From a virus: DNA of 59,467 nt. Position 1 is the stretch's first letter. Every line of letters starts with the position of its first letter. Both the position numbers and the translations under genes were made by a program. Shown piece after piece: positions 48,913 through 56,704 of the stretch. The notes under the pieces are model-generated. The model ran no database searches, was not told the DNA's origin, and worked only from the letters and a program-made list of their open reading frames with translations. The DNA is taken from positions 1-59,467 of IMG/VR virus record IMGVR_UViG_3300040770_000066. One strand, 5' to 3'.

Positions 48913-49779
48913 ATGTCAGAATCAAATACAAATGCTGTAGAGAATACTCCAGTTTCAAGAACTATTACTATTTATGCAACAAGAGGTAACTCAGAGCCTG
49001 TTGACATTATTTCATCTGCAGTTACTTGGGGAGATTTTATTCCTGAAGTAAAGAAAGCAGGTTACTCTGTAGATAAAGTGTTATGTACAGAAAGCCATAC
49101 AAGAATGGATTTAGTTAACAAATTAGCTATCTTACCTCTTGTAGACTTTACAATCTTTATTAGAAATAAAGAAACTAAGTCAGGTGCAACAGAACTAAGC
49201 TACAAACAACTTAGAGCTGCTATTGCTGGATTTATGTCTGAAGATTTTAACAGAGCAAAAGCTCACTTTGGTAACTACACTACTAAAACTACAGTTCTCT
49301 TAAGAGAATTGCATGCTTCTTATTCTCCTGCTGTTGTAGAAGAAGAGCAAGTGGAAATGAATGAAGTAGAAACTAATGTTGCTGATGTAGTTGAATCTGT
49401 TAAAGATTCTAAAGTAATCTACATTACTAACTCTGGTAGAATTGAAAAGATTTCAGCTTTACTTGCAGGTGTTACAGCTTGTACTACAAATGAAGAAGTT
49501 CTTGAAAGAATTGAAATCATTGAAGGAGAGATTGAAGGTCTTAGAGAAGCTGTTAATTCAGATGATACAGAAATTCTTATGGAAGCTGAAACAGCTCCTG
49601 TAGCAGAGGTTCCTGTCTTTGATGCTGAAGCTGAAGGGAGAGCTCAAGCAGTTGCAGAAGCTAAAGCTAAAGAAGAAGCTAAGATGGCTGAAGAAGCTGA
49701 ATTAGCTAGACTTGCAGCAGTAGCTAAGCAAATCAGAAAAGATGCTTTGGCTTCTCAAGCTAGAGAGTTAGGTTTATAG
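48913..49779 (+). CDS. Ubiquitin-like protein precursor with long C-terminal extension
   Basis: 288 aa. Residues 15-91 look like a ubiquitin-like domain: strand SRTITIYATRGN, helix TWGDFIPEVKKAGYSV, strand and loop VDKVLCTESHT, and the final strand VDFTIFIRNKETKSG. A KSG at residues 89-91 closes the domain, as in other phage/PRTRC-type UBLs. The extension (92-288) has a helical, glutamate-rich region and an alanine-rich end. Cleavage by the JAMM peptidase at 50947 after G91 would expose a C-terminal glycine for transfer. It is the first gene of the cassette and has its own terminator downstream. The function of the extension is unknown. Confidence 0.6.
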   Translation: MSESNTNAVENTPVSRTITIYATRGNSEPVDIISSAVTWGDFIPEVKKAGYSVDKVLCTESHTRMDLVNKLAILPLVDFTIFIRNKETKSGATELSYKQLRAAIAGFMSEDFNRAKAHFGNYTTKTTVLLRELHASYSPAVVEEEQVEMNEVETNVADVVESVKDSKVIYITNSGRIEKISALLAGVTACTTNEEVLERIEIIEGEIEGLREAVNSDDTEILMEAETAPVAEVPVFDAEAEGRAQAVAEAKAKEEAKMAEEAELARLAAVAKQIRKDALASQARELGL

Positions 49780-49804
49780 TAATTTGCAATTTATTTATAT
49801 AATC

Positions 49805-49838
49805 AAAAGTGAGAGCAGAAATGTTCTCACTTTTTTAT
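49805..49838 (+). terminator. Intrinsic terminator between UBL and E2-like genes
   Basis: AAAAGTGAGA / TCTCACTTTT, 10 bp perfect, 10-nt loop, then TTTTTTATTTTTT. It splits the cassette so that the UBL precursor gene, but not the enzymes, gets most transcripts, as expected for a consumed substrate protein. A partial read-through terminator is possible. Confidence 0.85.
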
Positions 49839-49847
49839 TTTTTAACT

Positions 49848-51068
49848 ATGAATATAACATCAAATTTTAATTACAATGAAAGAAGGCTAGGTCTTCCTTT
49901 AGATAGAATAGTACATTCTGCTAGACTTTTGTCCTTAACTAAGGATAAGAAATGGTTACATAAAATTATAGATAGAGGTTTAATACGAACTTGGGATGAA
50001 GGTATTATTGTAGAAAGTGATTCACAAAAAGATAGACTTAAAGCTTTTATTGACATAATGATAGAAGGTTTTTCTAGAAGATATGGAAACAATTGGGATG
50101 TACACTTATCAAAAGTAAACAATAGACAGTATACCATAAATTTCTTTACCATATTTCCTAGTACTACTATCACTAATAGAGATGGAAACAGTCATGTTAT
50201 TAAGGATTTAATAGTTCTTTTTCCTATTGCTTGCTCAACGGATGATAACTTTTATATCACTAGAATACAAGGTGGTAGAGCTACTTATTATCAGAAAGAG
50301 CTAGATAATCAATATTCTCACAGCCATTTAAGAAGTAGTGTTTCTGGGATTTCAGTAGATGAGCCTTTCTATACAAATGACTTTTGTATTGGAGCAGGTG
50401 ATTTATCTTTTCTAGAAGGTGTATTACGTAATAATTTTAATGTCAGAGACTTAGAAGCTTATCTTTATGAAATAGATGCTACAATTCAATGGGAAAGTAT
50501 TGAAGGTACTCCTTATAAACATATTAGAGACCTTACTTCTACTAGAAGTAGTATTGTAAGAGAAGGTTCTTATAGTGTTTCAGGTTTTACTAGCAATTTC
50601 TCTAATGATTTAGATGTAGACTTCTATATTAGTAACAATACCTATAAGATAAAGTTCAATAGTACTTTTAAAAGTTTTATAAGAAGTATTTTAGACCAAA
50701 ATCTTAGTGAATATGGTTCATTACGACATGACATACTATGTGTTTATAATCCTGTAACTAGAAGGTATTACAGAGCAGAAAGTTCACAAACACAAGAAGG
50801 CTACATTCCAGACATTCGTACCTATGGAGGAGAAAATGCTTACACTATTTACAATGGTCAGAAAAAGTATTTTTCTATCAAAGCTACCCCAATAAGAGCA
50901 AATGCTCCACAAGAAGTTTATATTATTTACCCTAAATTCTTAAAAGATGTCCACACCCAATTTGAAAAATTACTCCACGAAAAAACCGTTAGACAAAGTG
51001 CAATTAGCAAATATCATTCCGCTGAATATCAGTCTTCCTATTCTACACAAAATTCAGTTTCTTTGTAA
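49848..51068 (+). CDS. E2-like conjugating enzyme (prokaryotic type)
   Basis: 406 aa from the ATG at 49848; an in-frame upstream start at 49809 lies in the terminator and is not used. Residues about 115-190 resemble prokaryotic E2-like domains: strand KDLIVLFPIACS, then QYSHSHL (H158, H160), then FYTNDFCIGAGDL with C180 as the candidate catalytic cysteine. The histidine and cysteine spacing follows the YxHxHL ... CxG pattern described for bacterial E2-like proteins linked to JAB and E1 genes. The C-terminal 200 residues are beta-rich and unassigned. The last 122 nt overlap the JAMM gene in another frame. Confidence 0.5.
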   Translation: MNITSNFNYNERRLGLPLDRIVHSARLLSLTKDKKWLHKIIDRGLIRTWDEGIIVESDSQKDRLKAFIDIMIEGFSRRYGNNWDVHLSKVNNRQYTINFFTIFPSTTITNRDGNSHVIKDLIVLFPIACSTDDNFYITRIQGGRATYYQKELDNQYSHSHLRSSVSGISVDEPFYTNDFCIGAGDLSFLEGVLRNNFNVRDLEAYLYEIDATIQWESIEGTPYKHIRDLTSTRSSIVREGSYSVSGFTSNFSNDLDVDFYISNNTYKIKFNSTFKSFIRSILDQNLSEYGSLRHDILCVYNPVTRRYYRAESSQTQEGYIPDIRTYGGENAYTIYNGQKKYFSIKATPIRANAPQEVYIIYPKFLKDVHTQFEKLLHEKTVRQSAISKYHSAEYQSSYSTQNSVSL

Positions 51069-52128
51069 AAGTATACCAAAAGTAGAATGGTCAGGTGTAT
51101 TATTTTACTCTGTAACAGGAAGTATTAAAGACCCGACTAACTTTAAAATTGAAATTGAAGATATATTACCTTTAGATGTAGGTACTTCAGTTTTTACTTC
51201 CTATGATTTAGATAATAGATTTATTGATTATCTTATGGAAGACCCTAAAAGAATGAAATTTAAAGTAGGTCACATTCATTCTCATAACATTATGAGTGTA
51301 TTCTTTTCAGGTACAGACATGGAAGAACTAAATGACAGTGCTTCTGCTTACAATTACTATCTTTCTTTGATTGTAAATAACTATATGGACATGACAGCTA
51401 AAGTAGCTTTTGTTGCTAATGCTACTGCTACTATACAGAAAGTAGACTATGTTTCATTAGATGAAAATGGTAAGCCTTTTAGCATGTCACAAAAGGACTT
51501 TACTTTTGAGAAAGAAATTCTTTATATGTATGATTGTGGTATTACAGTACCTAGTATAGATATTGTAGTAGAAGATAGTTTTGCTAAAAAAGTGGCAGTT
51601 TTATTGGTACCAAAACCTGTAGTTAAACATGTTCCAATAAAACCTTTAATTCCTGTAGTAAATAGAATTCTTCCTGTGCATACTCCAAAAGGAGCTCCTC
51701 AATCAAGTTTAAACAAGTATAAAGATTTCTTTAGTGGTTCTGAGTTTAGTTCTTTAGCTGATTTAATAGATGATGAAGATGATGAAGACTATGAAGAATC
51801 TGCTGAGAAACTACTTAGTTTTGCTACTTCTCTTTTTAGTAACTCTACTCAATTACTTTCAGATGAAACATTAGATGAAGTTCTATTGTCTTTACTTGAT
51901 ATGGAAGTAGACCCTACAGACATTGCTAAAAAAGTTCTAGATGTGTATGCTACTAATTACAGCAATCAGTTCCCTGAAAAAGATGATGTAGATTTTATTG
52001 CAGACACTTATGAAGTCTTAGATATTCTATATGATGTGCCAAGTGCACTTACAACACTTACTAACCCAACTATCAGAGTTATAGAAATGATGGTTAAAGC
52101 TTTTCAATCAGATGCAAGAACAGTTTAA
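50947..52128 (+). CDS. JAMM/JAB1-type metallopeptidase
   Basis: 393 aa. The JAMM zinc site is complete: E47 in VEWSG, H111 and H113 in GHIHSHN, S121 and D124 in SGTDMEEL, with the exact spacing H-x-H-x7-S-x2-D. The catalytic domain is residues 30-185. The rest is Val/Pro-rich linker (residues 205-245) and an acidic helical C-terminus (LADLIDDEDDEDYEE). JAMM enzymes cleave isopeptide or peptide bonds after ubiquitin-like proteins. Here the likely substrate is the UBL precursor. The first 122 nt overlap the E2-like gene, and the end overlaps the E1 gene by 17 nt. Confidence 0.8.
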   Translation: MSTPNLKNYSTKKPLDKVQLANIIPLNISLPILHKIQFLCKSIPKVEWSGVLFYSVTGSIKDPTNFKIEIEDILPLDVGTSVFTSYDLDNRFIDYLMEDPKRMKFKVGHIHSHNIMSVFFSGTDMEELNDSASAYNYYLSLIVNNYMDMTAKVAFVANATATIQKVDYVSLDENGKPFSMSQKDFTFEKEILYMYDCGITVPSIDIVVEDSFAKKVAVLLVPKPVVKHVPIKPLIPVVNRILPVHTPKGAPQSSLNKYKDFFSGSEFSSLADLIDDEDDEDYEESAEKLLSFATSLFSNSTQLLSDETLDEVLLSLLDMEVDPTDIAKKVLDVYATNYSNQFPEKDDVDFIADTYEVLDILYDVPSALTTLTNPTIRVIEMMVKAFQSDARTV

Positions 52129-52789
52129 TAGATTTAAAGACGCACCTTGGTTCCCTAAAGATAGGGAATCTGTATTAATTGGTGGCGCAGGTGGTATAGG
52201 AAGTTGGTTAACTTTCTTTCTAGCCAGAATAGGTTTTAGTCCTATTGTTTATGATTTTGATACCATTGAAGAACACAATCTTGGAGGTCAACTTTTTAGA
52301 AAAGAAGATGTTAACAAGCTTAAAGTATTGGCATTAGCTGATATTACTAGAAGTTTTTGTAATACAGAGATAACTACTTTTACTGAAAAGATAGACTTAG
52401 ACTCTCCTACTCATTACTTTATGTTCTCAGCTTTTGACAACATGAAAGCCAGAAAAGATGCTTTTGAAGTATGGAAAAGAAGTATTCCAAATTGTCCTGT
52501 AACTCCTATCTTTATTGATGGTAGATTAGAATTAGAGCAGTTACAAATATTTGCAGTAACCCCTAATAGAATTGCAGAGTATGAAGCTCATTTATTTGAT
52601 GACAGTCAAGTAGAAGACTTACCTTGTACGCTAAAGCAATCCTCTCATACTGCAGCTATGATTGCTTCTCACATGGTTGGTACATTTACTAATCATATTA
52701 CTAACTTGTATACAAGAAGAAATATTAGAAGTGTTCCTTTTTATTATGAGTTCTATACTCCTATGGCATTAACAACTTTAAATGATTAA
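52112..52789 (+). CDS. ThiF/E1-like UBL-activating enzyme
   Basis: 225 aa. Rossmann nucleotide loop GGAGGIGSW (residues 24-32), then YDFDTIEEHNLGGQLFRKED with D48, N56 and Q60, and K69 further on: the adenylation motif of ThiF/MoeB/E1 enzymes. LPCTLKQSSHTAAMIAS gives the candidate catalytic C172, as in PRTRC-type ThiF proteins. It would adenylate the glycine end of the UBL and transfer it to itself and then to an E2. Small size fits a minimal, single-domain E1. It starts inside the end of the JAMM gene. Confidence 0.8.
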   Translation: MQEQFNRFKDAPWFPKDRESVLIGGAGGIGSWLTFFLARIGFSPIVYDFDTIEEHNLGGQLFRKEDVNKLKVLALADITRSFCNTEITTFTEKIDLDSPTHYFMFSAFDNMKARKDAFEVWKRSIPNCPVTPIFIDGRLELEQLQIFAVTPNRIAEYEAHLFDDSQVEDLPCTLKQSSHTAAMIASHMVGTFTNHITNLYTRRNIRSVPFYYEFYTPMALTTLND

Positions 52790-52792
52790 ATT

Positions 52793-53800
52793 ATGTTAGA
52801 AATACATACTGAGACATATGGAAGTTTTGATAGGGATAACAGTAAGCCTGCTAATCTTGTTAGTAATAACTTCTTTCCTCTTATATCTATTAATTGCTTA
52901 AGAATGGAAGGTAATCAAGAAGAAAATTTTACGCAGACTTATTACAAACCTAGCATAACATCTTCAGTTAGAACTAAGGCTTCTTCTAGTAAAAACATTT
53001 TACATAGTTTAAATGACGAAGCTCAAGTCACAAAGTATCTTTTTGGAGATAAAGTGTATTATATTAACAAAGGATTGGTAACAGACTCATTGGGTAAAAT
53101 TTTACTTATACTTACTATTAAAAAAGAAGTTTTAGTAGAGTACGATTACTTAAAAAGAAATACTTTTCATCACACTCATGCTAGATTTAGCTATGATAAC
53201 TTTGTTTTGTTTATTTCTAGTGAGATGTCCTGTAACCCTTTACATTCAGTATTTTACAGAAGAATACAAAAAAATTACTTGAGTTTTTGCTACGAAAAAG
53301 GAATGGAGGTACGTACAGTACCTTCTTCTGTAATAGAAAAGAATACCTTTGCAAATTCACTTAACCTAAGATTTAACTCTATTACAGAGTTAGACTACCA
53401 CCTTAGAAATGAAGTAAAGTATTTCTTAAATGCTGATGAAGGAGAATCTGTAACGCGTGCTCTACAAATTAATATACCACCTGTAGACATGGAAGAAGAT
53501 GTGGAAGTACTGAATGAAGCATCTAATGTGTCTAATGTAGAAGCTGTACAAGAAAGAATATTAGAGTTACAAGATTTAGCTACTGCTTCAGTTGGAGTAC
53601 CTGCTTCATATCTTAATGACAGTACTGATAGTGTAACTTCTGGCTATATTTCAGGAATTGATTATTACAATAATCAAGTAACTACTTCTTCTTCAATAAG
53701 TACAGATAGTATAATGGCTATGTCAATGGCTATGAATACTGCAGTTAGAACACCTACAGTTGAGCCTGTAGTTGTGGATGATGATATTATAGAATTTTAA
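52793..53800 (+). CDS. Unknown protein linked to the UBL cassette
   Basis: 335 aa, 3 nt after the E1-like gene. The first 220 residues are a mixed alpha/beta domain with HHTHARFSYDNFVLFISSEM (two close histidines and cysteine-containing segments). Residues 235-335 are acidic and low-complexity (VEVLNEASNVSNVEAVQE, serine/threonine-rich end). Possible adaptor, substrate or ligase-like component of the conjugation pathway, but no RING, HECT or other ligase signature is seen. Function unknown. Confidence 0.6.
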   Translation: MLEIHTETYGSFDRDNSKPANLVSNNFFPLISINCLRMEGNQEENFTQTYYKPSITSSVRTKASSSKNILHSLNDEAQVTKYLFGDKVYYINKGLVTDSLGKILLILTIKKEVLVEYDYLKRNTFHHTHARFSYDNFVLFISSEMSCNPLHSVFYRRIQKNYLSFCYEKGMEVRTVPSSVIEKNTFANSLNLRFNSITELDYHLRNEVKYFLNADEGESVTRALQINIPPVDMEEDVEVLNEASNVSNVEAVQERILELQDLATASVGVPASYLNDSTDSVTSGYISGIDYYNNQVTTSSSISTDSIMAMSMAMNTAVRTPTVEPVVVDDDIIEF

Positions 53801-53841
53801 GAATAAAGGTATTGTAAGTTTATAATTTGTTAATAAGTAGA

Positions 53842-54369
53842 ATGACTTACATGGGAATAGGAAAAATAAATAAGATGATGGGGAGTGAAGCAGAAATTAT
53901 GTACTCTTTATTCTTTAAGGATTTAGGCTTCAGAAACTGTATACCTTCTCGTCATGTTAGTGCTAAGCATGATAATGCTAAAATAGATTTAATGAATATA
54001 CCTTTTAATGTACAAGTTAAAGCAGGTAAACAAACAAACATGAATCCTGGGAAGGAGTTGTTGTCAATGCAACATTGTATTGACCTCATGTTTGATGATG
54101 ACGATGCTATAACATTAAAACCTAACATACTGATTCATTACATTACAGTAGAAAAGGACAAAGAAAGGTTGCCTGAACATGAGATAGTTTATATGTCATT
54201 ACAGCAATATGATTACTGGAGAAGTATGGGTTCAAAACTAGAATATCTTGGAATGAGAGAATTTAGGTTTGAACTAAACTCTGAATTTAAGACCATTGTG
54301 TGTGTGACTTTAGAAGTTTTTAAAAAAGAAATCATAATAAAACATTATCAGAATGGTAATAATAACTAA
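53842..54369 (+). CDS. PD-(D/E)XK endonuclease, Holliday-junction-resolvase-like
   Basis: 175 aa from the ATG at 53842 (a TTG at 53827 gives a longer form). The motif KIDLMNIPFNVQVKAGKQ at about residues 45-62 supplies the D ... Q-x-K catalytic set of restriction-endonuclease-fold and resolvase-like nucleases. FRNCIPSRHVSAKHDNAK before it is the usual lead-in. It probably resolves recombination or replication intermediates. It overlaps the RecB-like gene by 17 nt. Confidence 0.65.
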   Translation: MTYMGIGKINKMMGSEAEIMYSLFFKDLGFRNCIPSRHVSAKHDNAKIDLMNIPFNVQVKAGKQTNMNPGKELLSMQHCIDLMFDDDDAITLKPNILIHYITVEKDKERLPEHEIVYMSLQQYDYWRSMGSKLEYLGMREFRFELNSEFKTIVCVTLEVFKKEIIIKHYQNGNNN

Positions 54370-55624
54370 TCAAGAGTTAATACAAGAATATTTTGCATCT
54401 CCAGCTATAGGACAATCTACATTAAAGAAACTTCTAGGAGGTCTTCCAGGCTTTCATAAAGAAGTAGACTCTTCAGCATCACATTTTGTGCTAGGTTCTG
54501 CTGTAGATTGCATATTAACAGCAGAAGAAGGAGAATTTGAGAGACAATATTATGTTTCTAATGTTGAAAAGAAGCCATCAGATGCTATTGTAGCTATACT
54601 AAGTGTAGTTCATGCCAGATTGTTGGAAGATTATCAAGAGTATTTATCTGTAACTATTCCAGACACATCAGGTAAAGAAGCAGATTGGGGTTGGGAAAAC
54701 CTAGAATCTAATGAAGTTACCGGCTTAATTAAAGAGGTTATAGCAATTTCATCATTTGTAGAATTTGTAGACACTTTATCTAATTGGGAAACTTATTTAC
54801 TAGATGCTGCTTCAGAAATGGATTGGCAAAGAACTTGGGGAGATGCTGCTAAAATTAAGAATTTAGTAAATGAAAGAAATGAAGAATACTTTCTTGACCT
54901 TTGTCAAGCTTATGGTAAAAGTATACTAGACAATAGACAAAATGAAACTGTTTGGAATATTGTTAGGTCCCTTCAAAATAATCCAAGAACTGCTAGGTTC
55001 TTTAATAGAGCAGGAATAAGTGAAAACCCTTTAGTAGAAGTTTACTATCAATTTCCTATTTATTTTGAACACAAAGGAACATCTTGTAAAGGTCTTTTAG
55101 ACATGGTAGTTGTAGAGAAGTCTATAGACACGGCTATTGAAGGAGTAGAAACTGACCCTTATATCACATCTATTATTCCTATAGATTTCAAGACTATGTT
55201 TGATGACACATATAACTTTATGGCTTCACTGAAGCTTAGAAGATATGATATTCAAGCCGCTTGGTATACTTTAGGACTTCATAAATGTTTTAACATAAGT
55301 GAAGATTCAAACATAGTAAAACCTTTTATCTTTGTAGTAGAAAGTACCACTTTTCAAGGAAAACCTCTAGCTTATGAGCTTACAGATGAGGTACTTAAAA
55401 TTGGGAGGTATGGTAGAGCAGCTGTAAAAATAGTAGAATCAGCTTTTACATTTTCTGAACAGCCTACACAATTCACTATACAGAAAAAGGTTCTAGGTTT
55501 TGAAGACCTTATAGATGATTACATTTTCTATGAAAATAATGGATGGCATGAAGAAAAACTAATTCAAGCTTCAGGTACTAACCCTATCTTACTATCTTGG
55601 GATGGTATAGTTGACATGTCATAA
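54353..55624 (+). CDS. PD-(D/E)XK exonuclease, RecE/lambda-exonuclease-like
   Basis: 423 aa. N-terminal SPAIGQSTLKKLLGG, then HFVLGSAVDCILTAEEGEFE (motif I and II of this family), CKGLLDMVVV, IPIDFKTMFDDTYN (D-x-K motif), and RRYDIQAAWYTLGLHK (motif IV Gln/Tyr). This is the layout of phage exonucleases such as RecE. It chews 5' strands to create 3' tails for recombination with an annealase. Here the Sak4-like ATPase and SSB are the likely partners. It lies downstream of another nuclease gene with a 17-nt overlap. Confidence 0.8.
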   Translation: MVIITNQELIQEYFASPAIGQSTLKKLLGGLPGFHKEVDSSASHFVLGSAVDCILTAEEGEFERQYYVSNVEKKPSDAIVAILSVVHARLLEDYQEYLSVTIPDTSGKEADWGWENLESNEVTGLIKEVIAISSFVEFVDTLSNWETYLLDAASEMDWQRTWGDAAKIKNLVNERNEEYFLDLCQAYGKSILDNRQNETVWNIVRSLQNNPRTARFFNRAGISENPLVEVYYQFPIYFEHKGTSCKGLLDMVVVEKSIDTAIEGVETDPYITSIIPIDFKTMFDDTYNFMASLKLRRYDIQAAWYTLGLHKCFNISEDSNIVKPFIFVVESTTFQGKPLAYELTDEVLKIGRYGRAAVKIVESAFTFSEQPTQFTIQKKVLGFEDLIDDYIFYENNGWHEEKLIQASGTNPILLSWDGIVDMS

Positions 55625-55627
55625 ATT

Positions 55628-56212
55628 ATGAAAATAGAAATAGGAAAAGTTTTCCCTAACAAAACTGTTAAGTATTTGTTACCTAGTCTTAAACTTCTAG
55701 GAGATGATTTTAAAGCTAAATTTAATCTAGTACATGTACTAGCATCAGGAGTACATGATACTCTTATGGATGGTACTCCTTATGAAGGGCAAAGACTAGT
55801 TTATCTTTTACTGGATAAGTTAGTAAAACCTACTTTATTTAAAGGTTTTCTTTCTTGGGTAAAACTTCAACCTTATTATGCTCTTGATTATTCATTTGAT
55901 AATTTTGAAACAGGAAGAATGCACATGATTGCATTAAGCTATCCTGAAAAATATGCAGATGCTTATGATAAGTTTATATTAGGTAAATATAGTAAAATGT
56001 ACACCAAAGATGAAGTAGTAGAGTTTTTTGGTGCAAATAGAGAAGATGCTAAAAGTGTTATTAATAAGTCAGCTAAATCAGGTGAAAAACATGTGATTAA
56101 TTTGAATCTTACTTATAACTCTAGCATAACTTTAACAGATTTGTTACATGAAGGAGGAGAGCATGATTTCCCACCTCAAGAAGAACAAGAAGTATTTAAT
56201 TTTAAAAAATAA
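55628..56212 (+). CDS. Hypothetical protein of the recombination block
   Basis: 194 aa, helical, with a DWYALDYS-type aromatic middle (LQPYYALDYSFDNFETGRMH) and an acidic end (HEGGEHDFPPQEEQEVF). It lies 3 nt after the exonuclease gene, so it may be an accessory or inhibitor of it. No recognised motif. Confidence 0.55.
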   Translation: MKIEIGKVFPNKTVKYLLPSLKLLGDDFKAKFNLVHVLASGVHDTLMDGTPYEGQRLVYLLLDKLVKPTLFKGFLSWVKLQPYYALDYSFDNFETGRMHMIALSYPEKYADAYDKFILGKYSKMYTKDEVVEFFGANREDAKSVINKSAKSGEKHVINLNLTYNSSITLTDLLHEGGEHDFPPQEEQEVFNFKK

Positions 56213-56246
56213 ACCTCGCTTGCATAGGTCAAAGCTAATCTACATT

Positions 56247-56501
56247 ATGAATAACAACCAAAAACTAACTGCTGCTGTACAAAAAGTTACAGGGCAAACT
56301 AAAGTACAGGCAGAAGAAAGCATTCAAGCAGTTCTAACATCAGTAAAGAATTTAGCTATTGAAGATGGTAAAGTAACTATACAAGGTTATGGTACATTTT
56401 CTAATAAGTTAAGAGCTGAAAGAGAAGGTAGAAATCCTATGACAGGAGCTACAATTACTATTGAAGCAAAAGAAGTTTTTAGCTTTAAAGCTTCTAAATA
56501 A
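56247..56501 (+). CDS. HU/IHF-like DNA-binding protein
   Basis: 84 aa from the ATG at 56247; the reading frame extends upstream to 56148 but that part overlaps the preceding gene. LTAAVQKVTGQTKVQAEESI forms the N-terminal helices, then VTIQGYGTFSNKLRAEREGR with the HU/IHF beta-arm signature GYGTF, NPMTGATITI and EVFSFKASK at the end. HU/IHF proteins bend and compact DNA. crAss-like phages often encode such a subunit. A strong terminator follows 11 nt after the stop. Confidence 0.85.
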   Translation: MNNNQKLTAAVQKVTGQTKVQAEESIQAVLTSVKNLAIEDGKVTIQGYGTFSNKLRAEREGRNPMTGATITIEAKEVFSFKASK

Positions 56502-56511
56502 TTAACTAAAA

Positions 56512-56550
56512 AAAACAGAGTGAGAGTGTGCGTAACCTCACTCTGTTTTA
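56512..56550 (+). terminator. Intrinsic terminator after the HU-like gene
   Basis: AAAACAGAGTGAG / CTCACTCTGTTTT, 13 bp perfect, 12-nt loop, followed by ATTTTA. It ends the 36.6-56.5 kb replication/recombination region before the nucleotide-metabolism genes. Confidence 0.85.
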
Positions 56551-56569
56551 TTTTAAAATCTAAATTAAA

Positions 56570-56704
56570 ATGGCTAAATTTTATTACGAATGTAAGAGTT
56601 GTGGGGAAGATTTTGATTCTTCATCAGCAGAAGTAGTGTGTACAGAGTGTTTAAGTAGTAACATTGTAGGAGGAGAAATAAGGGAGGAAGAAGATGATAA
56701 TTAG
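56570..56704 (+). CDS. Small zinc-ribbon protein (44 aa)
   Basis: MAKFYYECKSCGEDF, then CTECLSSNIVGGEI: two CxxC knuckles 17 residues apart, typical of rubredoxin-like zinc ribbons. The end is acidic. Its last codons overlap the start of the dNMP kinase gene by 11 nt. Probably a metal-bound DNA or protein-binding accessory; function unknown. Confidence 0.7.
   Translation: MAKFYYECKSCGEDFDSSSAEVVCTECLSSNIVGGEIREEEDDN

Noticed and set aside
49809-49847. Upstream start of the E2-like gene
   Set aside because: The extra codons lie inside the hairpin of the intrinsic terminator. The ATG at 49848 immediately follows it.
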